Shown here one piece after another: positions 1-5,152 of a DNA stretch of 5,152 bases. The first letter of the stretch is position 1. Each line of letters starts with the position of its first letter. Under the pieces are notes generated by a model. It was not told the DNA's origin, searched no databases, and worked only from the letters and a program-made list of their open reading frames with translations. Source of the stretch: Ktedonobacter sp. (lineage in GTDB: Bacteria; Chloroflexota; Ktedonobacteria; Ktedonobacterales; Ktedonobacteraceae); the NCBI GenBank assembly GCA_003450555.1, contig DMFQ01000042.1, positions 1 through 5,152 of the forward strand, written 5' to 3'. Position numbers and translations under genes: made by a program.

Positions 1-46
1 CTAATTGGGGCCAAATTTAGGTAGTTAAAACATGTTTCAAGACGTT

Positions 47-56
47 GAGCTACTCC
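47..56. repeat. Left flanking direct repeat (putative target-site duplication)
   Basis: GAGCTACTCC directly abuts the left end of the MITE-like element. It matches GAGCCACTCC at 182-191 in 9 of 10 positions, the difference being T51 versus C186. The single mismatch suggests an old insertion whose duplication has begun to diverge. Confidence 0.6.
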
Positions 57-181
57 CAGGGCAATCGCATCTCATTTTTCAAGCGGCTTGTAGCGCGCGT
101 CTGCATAGCAGAGTTTCGAGAGCTGACTTGTTGTGAAACAGCCTGTAGAGCCGGTTCCAAAAATGAGATGCGATTGCCCTG
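57..181. mobile_element. MITE-like element with perfect terminal inverted repeats
   Basis: The left arm (57-79, beginning CAGGGCAATCGCATC) is the exact reverse complement of the right arm (159-181), a 23-bp perfect terminal inverted repeat around a 79-nt core. The ends are abutted exactly by 10-bp direct repeats, GAGCTACTCC at 47-56 and GAGCCACTCC at 182-191, which differ at one base. This is the expected layout of an inserted element and its target-site duplication. The core has no credible reading frame. It contains inner complementary segments (CGGCT 84-88 with AGCCG 149-153) and a 5-bp hairpin at 100-112, so a transcript could fold into one long hairpin. At 125 bp with no transposase it would be non-autonomous and mobilised in trans. 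CAGGG ends and a duplication near 10 bp recall ISAs1/IS4-type elements, but I cannot assign a family. Alternatively it could be a long-stem regulatory palindrome, but the flanking repeats argue for insertion. Confidence 0.75.
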
Positions 182-191
182 GAGCCACTCC
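182..191. repeat. Right flanking direct repeat (putative target-site duplication)
   Basis: GAGCCACTCC directly abuts the right end of the MITE-like element and is the partner of the repeat at 47-56. It lies 8 nt upstream of the -35 box of the GTPase promoter, so the insertion point is at the edge of that promoter. Confidence 0.6.
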
Positions 192-199
192 CCATTTGA

Positions 200-228
200 T
201 TGTCAAGATGAGTAAAATGCTGTATACT
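200..228 (+). promoter_or_regulatory. Sigma70-type promoter of the MglA-like GTPase gene
   Basis: TTGTCA (200-205) and TATACT (223-228) are separated by exactly 17 nt. Each box matches the housekeeping consensus in 5 of 6 positions. Transcription would start near 235 and give a leader of about 90 nt before the ATG at 325. The leader has only weak short hairpins. The same -10 box and spacing recur in the glgP promoter. Confidence 0.65.
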
Positions 229-308
229 GTTGCGTAGCAAGGAGCGGCTACTCGTTCCACTAAGTATTGGAAAACTAGCAAAATTGGAAGTGGCACGTAC
301 GACTGGGC

Positions 309-315
309 AGGAGAG
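309..315 (+). promoter_or_regulatory. Ribosome binding site that selects the start at 325
   Basis: AGGAGAG lies 9 nt upstream of the ATG at 325 but 24 nt from the second in-frame ATG at 340. It therefore supports the upstream start. Alignment of the N-terminus with remembered Myxococcus MglA leads to the same choice. Confidence 0.7.
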
Positions 316-324
316 CAACGACAT

Positions 325-909
325 ATGTCCCTAATAAACATGGCCAAACGAGAAATCAATTGTAAGATTGTCTATTACGGTATTGGATTGTGCGGTAAAA
401 CCACCAACCTGCATTACATACATCAAGCAGTCAACCCACAAGATGTGGGTGAGATGGTCTCCATTGATACGGAGACGGAGCGTACATTGTACTTCGACCT
501 GCTCCCTCTTGAACTGGGCAAGGTTCATGGTTTCAACATTCGCTTTCAACTCTATACCGTCCCTGGCCAGGTACTCTATCAACAGACTCGTATCTCCGTC
601 CTGAAGGGAGCCGATTGCGTGATCTTTGTCGCGGACTCTCAGGCCAGCAAATTACAGGAGAATATCGAAAGCTGGAACGAGTTGCAAGAGCAGCTACGAC
701 GTATGAATAAAGATGTCACGGATTTTCCCCTTGTCATGCAGTGGAATAAGCGCGATCTGCACGAGATACTGCCGGTGTCAGTGCTGGAGCAGTATTTGAA
801 TCAGTACCGTGTCCCGAGCTTTGCAGCAGTAGCCGTGACAGGACAGGGCGTCATCGAGAGCTTGCGTATGGGCATCAACTCCACACTACGCCGACTGGAA
901 CGCATTTAG
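325..909 (+). CDS. mglA: MglA-like small Ras-family GTPase
   Basis: A 194-residue cytoplasmic small GTPase of the bacterial MglA family, which acts as a GTP-dependent switch (cell polarity and gliding motility in Myxococcus). The P-loop GIGLCGKT is at residues 19-26. Switch I carries ERT at 52-54, including Arg53, the intrinsic arginine finger of MglA, and Thr54. The G3 motif is TVPGQ (78-82), with the MglA-specific Thr78 in place of Asp and catalytic Gln82. NKRD (141-144) gives guanine specificity, and AVAVTGQG near 169-176 is the G5 region. Residue numbers match M. xanthus MglA (about 195 aa, from memory) without gaps up to this region, so the protein is full length and the start at 325 is right. 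No lipidation motif or membrane segment is seen. No mglB/roadblock gene lies in the window, although it could be further upstream. The symbol states family membership; a motility role is not shown. Confidence 0.93.
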   Translation: MSLINMAKREINCKIVYYGIGLCGKTTNLHYIHQAVNPQDVGEMVSIDTETERTLYFDLLPLELGKVHGFNIRFQLYTVPGQVLYQQTRISVLKGADCVIFVADSQASKLQENIESWNELQEQLRRMNKDVTDFPLVMQWNKRDLHEILPVSVLEQYLNQYRVPSFAAVAVTGQGVIESLRMGINSTLRRLERI

Positions 910-966
910 GCTCAACCCATTCCTTCCTTGCACCCATCTCTTTGTTGGGCATTCTATTCTTCACTA

Positions 967-982
967 TTTCAATGTTTCAATG
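967..982. repeat. Perfect tandem duplication of an 8-mer
   Basis: TTTCAATG occurs twice head to tail (967-974 and 975-982) in the gap between the GTPase and response-regulator genes. Such direct repeats can be binding sites for LuxR-type or other regulators, or simple slippage products. No well-matched promoter is seen around it, so no role is assigned. Confidence 0.45.
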
Positions 983-999
983 TAAATAACAACTTAGAA

Positions 1000-1052
1000 G
1001 GAGGGGCGGCGCTTCCTCCCCATGCGTAAATGCAGGGGTCTCTGCTCCGCAT
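1000..1052 (+). promoter_or_regulatory. Two consecutive hairpins before the response regulator gene
   Basis: GGAGG (1000-1004) can pair with CCTCC (1015-1019). Next, ATGCG (1022-1026) pairs with CGCAT (1048-1052), and inside it GCAG (1032-1035) pairs with CTGC (1042-1045). The second, imperfect hairpin ends 11 nt before the ATG at 1064 and is followed by the T-rich TATTTGATT. This could be a weak terminator of the GTPase transcript, an attenuator, or a structured leader. The stems are short and the T run is interrupted, so the call is tentative. Confidence 0.3.
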
Positions 1053-1063
1053 TATTTGATTAG

Positions 1064-1753
1064 ATGGAAACAATACGTGTCATCATTGTTGACGAGCAAC
1101 CACTGTTCCGTCAAGGTATTCGTGCCACCCTCGAGCAGATGGGGGATTGCATCATTGTTGGGGATTCTACTGATCCGGAAGAGATACTCGAAATAGCGCG
1201 TACGGAGAATCCCGATGTCGTCCTGCTCGATGCCAGTCTCACTTCCGCCGACCCCTTAGAGATAGCCCGCCAAATGCGCCATATCACGACACGATTAGCC
1301 ATTATTATGCTGACCCCTTCAGATGATGAGGAACGCCTATTTCAATCTATCAAGGTTGGCGCATCCGCGTACTATACGCGCAATATCACAACGCAAGAGC
1401 TTACAGAAGCGGTCCGCAAGGTCAGTATCGGTGAATATTTGATCAATGATGACGTGCTCTCTAAGCCACAGCTCGCCAGCCGCGTATTGAAATCCTTCCG
1501 AGAGTTGGCTGTTGAAGAGGAAGCCTCTCCAACAAAAGACCTGTATTCGCCGCTCTCAGGCCGTGAAGTGGAAATACTGGACTATATAGCGCGCGGAAAT
1601 AGCAATAAGGAAATTGCGAAATCACTCAAAATCAGCGATCAGACTGTAAAAAATCACATTACCTCCATCCTCAAAAAGCTGTCGGTGAATGATCGTACAG
1701 CGGCTGTTGTACATGCGCTCAGGCACGGTTGGATTAAGATGGAGGAGAGTTGA
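1064..1753 (+). CDS. NarL/FixJ-type two-component response regulator
   Basis: A 229-residue DNA-binding response regulator. The receiver domain (about 4-122) has the acidic pair Asp10-Glu11, phospho-acceptor Asp56 at the end of PDVVLLD, and switch Thr84. A linker follows to about 160. The LuxR-type helix-turn-helix (about 163-225) starts LSGREVEILDYIARG, with NKEIAKSLKIS then QTVKNHI as the recognition region. The normally invariant receiver Lys (in GYLLKD of relatives) aligns with Arg106 in YYTRN, so phosphorylation-dependent switching may be altered. The start is fixed because TAG at 1061-1063 is an in-frame stop directly before the ATG. No Shine-Dalgarno sequence precedes it. No histidine kinase is in the window. 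The gene lies 154 nt after the GTPase gene in the same direction, so co-transcription is possible but unproven. Target genes cannot be inferred. Confidence 0.93.
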   Translation: METIRVIIVDEQPLFRQGIRATLEQMGDCIIVGDSTDPEEILEIARTENPDVVLLDASLTSADPLEIARQMRHITTRLAIIMLTPSDDEERLFQSIKVGASAYYTRNITTQELTEAVRKVSIGEYLINDDVLSKPQLASRVLKSFRELAVEEEASPTKDLYSPLSGREVEILDYIARGNSNKEIAKSLKISDQTVKNHITSILKKLSVNDRTAAVVHALRHGWIKMEES

Positions 1754-1777
1754 TGGCTGGGAAATCGCGGAAGACGA

Positions 1778-2674
1778 TTAGTTCAACATAGCTATGATCT
1801 GCCGAATATTCTTTATCTGGCCTTGAATTTCATCAAGATCTTCGGCATGTGGGGCAAGCTGTGTGTAAGCGGTCAGGTCGCGTAGGGCGCGTCCGTAATG
1901 CTTGAGATGGAGAGAGATGATACCACGGTCTCGCCGTTCAATGGGCGAGCGGGGAACCAGTAACAAAATGCAGTTACACATTCGTAGCGCTCGCGCAAAA
2001 TCTTCGCTATGGAGATAAATGTGCTTGAGATTGTTGAGCATACGGGCGAGCAGATGTTTTCGGCTGATGGGTGCAAACCACTGGGCATGAATTTTGCCTT
2101 TTTCTCCTATCAGATGGCGCACGCGTGCCTGGCACTCCTGCTCGTTCATAATACGTCCACCCTCAAAAGGATCAATATAGCAGCGGCCCTGCTGCAAACG
2201 ACACCCCACTACAAAGTGAAATGGTAAACCTATCCCATCAAACCACACTCCGAGCCGCTTACCAACCTCCATGTACAGCAGAGAGAGGGCTATTGGGATG
2301 CCCGTATGTCGCTCTAAAACATCATTAAGATAACTATTGGATGGGTTGTAATAATCTTCCGCGTTGCCGTGAAAATGCTCCTGCTCGAAAAGCACCGTAT
2401 TCATGGCCGCAATCACCGCGTGCAGGTCGAAATGGAGTGGAAGCTCCTGGAGTACAGGTGATGCAGGCAAGTCTAGTAGAACACGTACCCGATCTGCTAA
2501 CGCATCGAGTTGTGCCATATAGTGCGCACTATCAAGGTCTGGATATTCCAGGTTGGCAATAAGAAGCGCGGCAAGAGACAGGTCAATTGCGGCATCTTCG
2601 CCGGTAACCAGGCTCTCAAACGCTTTAAATGCGCGTTGTTGTGGTGTATCGTTCGGGAAAGCTTCTGTCATCAT
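1778..2674 (-). CDS. SirB1-type transglutaminase-like protein with TPR-like C-terminus
   Basis: A 298-residue soluble protein of the SirB1/transglutaminase-like family. An N-terminal helical region (about 10-100) precedes the signature NPSNSYLNDVLERHTGIPIAL (110-130), then LLYMEVGKRLGV, GLPFHFVV with His153, and YIDPFEGG with Asp168. These are the family hallmarks, with His and Asp at two positions of the transglutaminase triad. The expected Cys position falls in a PIALSLLY segment without Cys, so enzyme activity is doubtful. Residues about 205-275 (LNNLKHIYLHSEDFARAL onward) form a TPR-like helical repeat, as in other members. The start is limited by an in-frame TGA at 2675-2677. ATG at 2674 or 2671 both fit, and the ribosome binding site is weak. 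It follows the PepSY-like membrane gene by 49 nt and probably shares its transcript. It converges on the response regulator with a 24-nt gap. The cellular role of the family is not established to my knowledge. Confidence 0.88.
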   Translation of the reverse strand: MMTEAFPNDTPQQRAFKAFESLVTGEDAAIDLSLAALLIANLEYPDLDSAHYMAQLDALADRVRVLLDLPASPVLQELPLHFDLHAVIAAMNTVLFEQEHFHGNAEDYYNPSNSYLNDVLERHTGIPIALSLLYMEVGKRLGVWFDGIGLPFHFVVGCRLQQGRCYIDPFEGGRIMNEQECQARVRHLIGEKGKIHAQWFAPISRKHLLARMLNNLKHIYLHSEDFARALRMCNCILLLVPRSPIERRDRGIISLHLKHYGRALRDLTAYTQLAPHAEDLDEIQGQIKNIRQIIAMLN

Positions 2675-2723
2675 TCAGACATTTACCCAGGCAACTAGAC
2701 TTACATATTCGTCTTCTTCAGGT

Positions 2724-3275
2724 CTATACCTGTATTGTCAGCAGTTCTTTTCCGCTATTCGCATCTAAGAAGACGTAGAGATCGTAGGACGAACGCGGAA
2801 TCGGAGTAGGATCGACCGATGCGTCGGCATGTTGCAGCGGAATGCCCTGGTACAGGATCATCCAAACCGGTACATCATGATAATCTGGGTGTGCAGGAAG
2901 TGTACCCTTATTGGGATAATTCAATAGTACATATTGAGCGCTGGGCGTTTTCGCTTTGCTCGCGGCACCCGGTTCAAGCTGGCTAGCGATAAACAATGCT
3001 TGCTGCTGGCTCAGCGTAGGCGTCTGACCTGGATGGCCCAGTGTTATCCCTTCAGCAGCCAGGGGAGTAATCTGTGCCACCGGTGGATTGATAGGAAAAG
3101 AGCCAATCACAGGTGGGGCCGGTATAGCGCTTCCGGCAAATTGGTGCAGCAATAACCAGGCAAGCCAAAGACCCGCCAATCCCAACAGCATACCTCCCAC
3201 AAATCCACTGGTTAAACGAAACCATTGTGTTGTGGAGTCGCTCTTTTCAGGGGGTTGTGCTTGTCTCCTTGCCAT
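2724..3275 (-). CDS. Single-pass membrane protein with PepSY-like extracytoplasmic domain
   Basis: A 183-residue protein from the ATG at 3275. The N-terminus is short, polar and basic (MARRQ). One hydrophobic helix follows at about residues 22-45 (SGFVGGMLLGLAGLWLAWLL), then a Pro-rich linker (SAIPAPPVIG and onward). With the basic N-terminus inside, the rest should face outward. The C-terminal part contains LSQQQALFIASQL, then VPVWMILYQG, and ends in YDLYVFLDANSGKELL. This resembles the closing strand pattern of PepSY domains (VxVDAxTGxVL) that accompany or inhibit secreted peptidases. The similarity is by eye only. An in-frame TTG at 3290 would add five residues, but GAGAGG ideally placed for 3275 favours the ATG. 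It is probably the first gene of a two-gene unit with the SirB1-like gene. No substrate or partner can be named. Confidence 0.8.
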   Translation of the reverse strand: MARRQAQPPEKSDSTTQWFRLTSGFVGGMLLGLAGLWLAWLLLHQFAGSAIPAPPVIGSFPINPPVAQITPLAAEGITLGHPGQTPTLSQQQALFIASQLEPGAASKAKTPSAQYVLLNYPNKGTLPAHPDYHDVPVWMILYQGIPLQHADASVDPTPIPRSSYDLYVFLDANSGKELLTIQV

Positions 3276-3282
3276 GCTAACG

Positions 3283-3288
3283 CCTCTC
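3283..3288 (-). promoter_or_regulatory. Ribosome binding site that selects the start at 3275
   Basis: On the minus strand, GAGAGG lies 7 nt before the ATG at 3275. The alternative TTG at 3290 lies just upstream of this motif and has no comparable purine-rich site before it. The shorter protein is therefore preferred. Confidence 0.65.
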
Positions 3289-3336
3289 AAACAGGGAATG
3301 TGGTGCTACTTCTGCATCTGATAATATAGCTAGCCC

Positions 3337-3365
3337 ATTATAGACCAATCTCGCTGCAAAGGCAA
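3337..3365 (-). promoter_or_regulatory. Promoter of the PepSY-like/SirB1-like gene pair
   Basis: Read on the minus strand, TTGCCT (3365-3360) and a perfect TATAAT (3342-3337) are 17 nt apart. Transcription would start near 3330, giving a leader of about 55 nt before the ATG at 3275. The -35 box matches consensus in 4 of 6 positions. Its edge is only 19 nt from the -35 box of the divergent glgP promoter. Confidence 0.55.
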
Positions 3366-3384
3366 TCAGGGGAAGTGGCCAAAG

Positions 3385-3413
3385 TTGACCTCATATTTTT
3401 GAGAAGATATACT
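3385..3413 (+). promoter_or_regulatory. Sigma70-type promoter of glgP
   Basis: TTGACC (3385-3390) and TATACT (3408-3413) are separated by exactly 17 nt. Each box matches consensus in 5 of 6 positions. The start point would be near 3420, leaving a leader of about 29 nt before the GTG at 3449. Confidence 0.7.
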
Positions 3414-3432
3414 AAATAGAGTGAAATGTAAG

Positions 3433-3438
3433 AAAGGA
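3433..3438 (+). promoter_or_regulatory. Ribosome binding site supporting the GTG start of glgP
   Basis: AAAGGA ends 10 nt before the GTG at 3449. No comparable site precedes the other candidate start, the ATG at 3525, which lies in the shifted frame. This ties translation to the frame that is interrupted at 3566. Confidence 0.6.
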
Positions 3439-3448
3439 TACCTACCCT

Positions 3449-5152
3449 GTGAAAGTTTATGGCCGCATGACGGTCTTTCCTACCATGCCCTCTCGCATCA
3501 ATCGACTGTACGAACTTGCCTATAATGTGTGGTGGAGCTGGCAACCCGAGGCACGGCGCCCTATATAGCACACTTGATCCCGATCTGTGGGAAGAAGTTG
3601 GACATAATCCGGTACGCTTTCTGAGCGAGGTACAGCCGGAGCGCCTTGAAGCAGTTGCAAACCAGGCCGCTTATCTGCAGCGCTTTGACACGATTCTTAG
3701 CAGCTTCGATGCCTATATGCATCCAGCGAAACAGGAAACGTGGTTCTCACGTACCTTTCCAGAACTAGGCGATCGCGTTATCGCCTATTTTTCTGCGGAG
3801 TTTGGTCTGCACGAGGCACTGCCCATCTACTCTGGCGGTCTTGGCATACTCTCCGGTGATCACTGCAAGGAGGCCAGCGACCTCAACCTGCCTTTTGTAG
3901 GGGTGGGGTTTCTTTACCCGCAGGGGTATTTCCGCCAGGGCATCACCCGTCAGGGTGTGCAAGAGGCATCGTATGATAAGCTCCATTTCTCGGAGGCGCC
4001 AGCGATTCCCGCCTGCGACGCCAATGGTAACGAAGTTATGATTACGGTCGATCTACCTGGCCGACAAATTCATGCGAAAGTATGGAAAGTGCAGGTGGGG
4101 CGCATTCCTCTGTACCTGATGGATACGGACGTAGCTCCCAATACGCCACCCGACAGAGAGCTTTCAGCGCGCCTGTACGGTGGCGACCGTGAGATGCGCA
4201 TCTCTCAGGAGATAGTGCTGGGTATTGGCGGCGTACGTGCATTGCGCGCCCTGGGGATTTCCCCCGCGGCCTGGCATATCAACGAAGGGCACGCGGCCTT
4301 CCTGAACCTGGAACGCTGCCGGGAACTGGTTGCCGCGGGCCTCAACTTTAACCAGGCACGCGAAGCGGTTGCGGCCAACTCGCTCTTCACAACGCATACT
4401 CCTGTACCAGCAGGAAACGATACGTTCAGCTATGAGCTGGTCGACAAGTATTTTGGCTCCTACTGGGGCCAGCTTGGACTGTCGCGCGAACAGTTTATGG
4501 AGGTAGCGCGCGAGGATCACGGCTGGGGTTCAACCTATGGCATGACGGTGCTGGCGCTACGCCTCACCGGACAACATAACGGAGTCAGCGAGCTGCATGG
4601 CGCTGTCTCAGGCAAGATGTGGCAGTTCTTGTGGCCTGGTATCGATGCCGAAGAGGTCCCTATTGACTACATCACCAATGGCGTCCATACGCCTTCCTGG
4701 ATTGCGCCTGAGATGGATACGCTCTTCAAACGCTACCTTGGCGAGGACTGGGAAGAGCACGTTGATGAGGATACGTTTTGGGATCGCCTGAACGAAGTTC
4801 CTGATGAAGCGCTGTGGAAAGTCCATCTACAGCGGAAAGAGGCGCTGATTGATTTTACGCGCCGCAACTTGAAGCGACATCACCTGCGCCTGGGCGAAGG
4901 ATCGGTGCAGATCAACGAATTTGAGCGCATGCTCGATAGTAACGCTCTTCTGCTTGGTTTCGCACGCCGCTTCGCGACGTACAAACGCGCAACACTCATC
5001 TTCCGCGATCCTGAGCGCCTGCATCGTATTCTCAACCACCCGGAACATCCCGTTCAGATCATTTTTGCCGGGAAGGCACACCCCGCCGACGATCCGGGAA
5101 AATCACTCATCGAGCAGGTGTACCGCTTCTCGCGCAGCGATGCCTTCCGTGG
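3449..5152 (+). CDS. glgP: Alpha-glucan (glycogen/maltodextrin) phosphorylase, frameshifted near the 5' end and cut by the window edge
   Basis: Glycosyltransferase family 35 enzyme that releases glucose-1-phosphate from alpha-1,4-glucans in the cytoplasm, of the long bacterial/archaeal type with a DUF3417 N-terminus. GTG at 3449 begins VKVYGRMTVFPTMPSRINRL, then YELAYNVWWSWQPEAR, typical of the family. That frame stops at TAG 3566-3568. The homology resumes one base later (ALYSTLDPDLWEE from 3558) and stays open to the edge, 531 codons. In restored numbering (567 residues of about 850 usual) the motifs are SGGLGILSGDH (128-138), INEGH (277-281), THTP (315-318), ITNGVHTPSW (408-417), RRFATYKRA (506-514) and IIFAGKAHP (537-545). 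The PLP-lysine region lies beyond the window. An ATG at 3525 in the downstream frame (MCGGAGNPRHGAL) could be called as the start, but lacks a ribosome binding site and loses the conserved N-terminus. Either sequence error or recent mutation is possible. Confidence 0.9.
3551..3568 (+). other. Apparent one-base insertion (frameshift) in glgP
   Basis: The sequence reads GAG GCA CGG CGC CCT ATA TAG in the start frame. Removing one G at 3555-3556 gives E-A-R-A-L-Y-S-T-L-D-P, which has the same spacing as family members (PEA-x-AL....LDP). No +1 slippery codon is evident: neither CGC nor CCT can re-pair one base forward. Programmed frameshifting is therefore unlikely. The intact downstream frame points to a sequencing or assembly error or a very recent mutation. 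Confidence 0.8.

Noticed and set aside
1..20. Imperfect palindrome at the left edge (CTAATTGG/CCAAATTTAG)
   Set aside because: The two-base centre leaves no proper loop, the pairing has a bulge, and there is no T run. The upstream context is missing.
72..359. Open frames on the minus strand across the leader region
   Set aside because: They run through the inverted-repeat element and the GTPase promoter, lack ribosome binding sites, and show no recognisable protein features.
910..960. Terminator directly after the GTPase gene
   Set aside because: Only a CCCA/TGGG pairing is possible near 933-949, followed by mixed pyrimidines rather than a T run.
1787..1796. 10-bp palindrome CATAGCTATG near the convergent gene ends
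   Set aside because: It lies inside the C-terminal codons of the SirB1-like gene, has no flanking T run, and is short enough to occur by chance.
2719..2732. Hairpin CAGGT-CTAT-ACCTG over the stop codon of the PepSY-like gene
   Set aside because: It has only five base pairs and no T run on the minus strand, so it is not a convincing terminator between the two minus-strand genes.
3276..3290. TTG at 3290 as the start of the PepSY-like gene
   Set aside because: GAGAGG at 3283-3288 is ideally spaced for the ATG at 3275 and would fall inside the longer version.
3551..3568. Programmed +1 frameshift in glgP
   Set aside because: The stop is within a few codons, but no slippery codon allows one-base forward re-pairing and no upstream Shine-Dalgarno stimulator like that of prfB is visible. 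Phosphorylases are not known for recoding.
4042..5081. Minus-strand open frames opposite glgP
   Set aside because: They are compositional shadows of the strongly conserved glgP frame, with no recognisable motifs.

Overview
The window reads as chromosomal DNA of a free-living, non-proteobacterial bacterium with mid-range GC. The combination of a stand-alone MglA-type small GTPase, a NarL-type response regulator, a SirB1/transglutaminase-like TPR protein and a long alpha-glucan phosphorylase of the DUF3417 type fits Chloroflexota, perhaps Ktedonobacteria. That assignment is inference from gene content, not from a marker gene. No rRNA, tRNA, CRISPR array or intact transposase is visible.

Layout. 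Positions 1-324 carry no gene. They hold a 125-bp element with perfect 23-bp terminal inverted repeats and near-identical 10-bp flanking direct repeats (a MITE-like insertion, 57-181). A good sigma70-type promoter (200-228) follows. It drives an MglA-like GTPase (325-909) that keeps the MglA-specific switch residues. A 154-nt gap with a tandem 8-mer and two small hairpins separates this from a NarL/FixJ response regulator (1064-1753). The regulator ends 24 nt from a convergent gene.

On the minus strand, a membrane-anchored protein with a PepSY-like C-terminus (2724-3275) is followed 49 nt later by a SirB1-type transglutaminase-like protein with a TPR-like tail (1778-2674). They are probably one transcript, starting at a promoter near 3337-3365. 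Back to back with it, a near-consensus promoter (3385-3413) drives glgP on the plus strand (3449 to beyond the right edge).

The most notable points are the MITE-like element just upstream of the GTPase promoter, and a clear one-base frameshift about 36 codons into an otherwise intact glgP. An out-of-frame ATG at 3525 could hide that frameshift from automatic annotation. The response regulator also has an unusual receiver, with Arg at the usual invariant Lys, and no visible Shine-Dalgarno sequence. I did not find a convincing new multi-gene system. The genes look like ordinary signalling, membrane and glycogen-metabolism functions.
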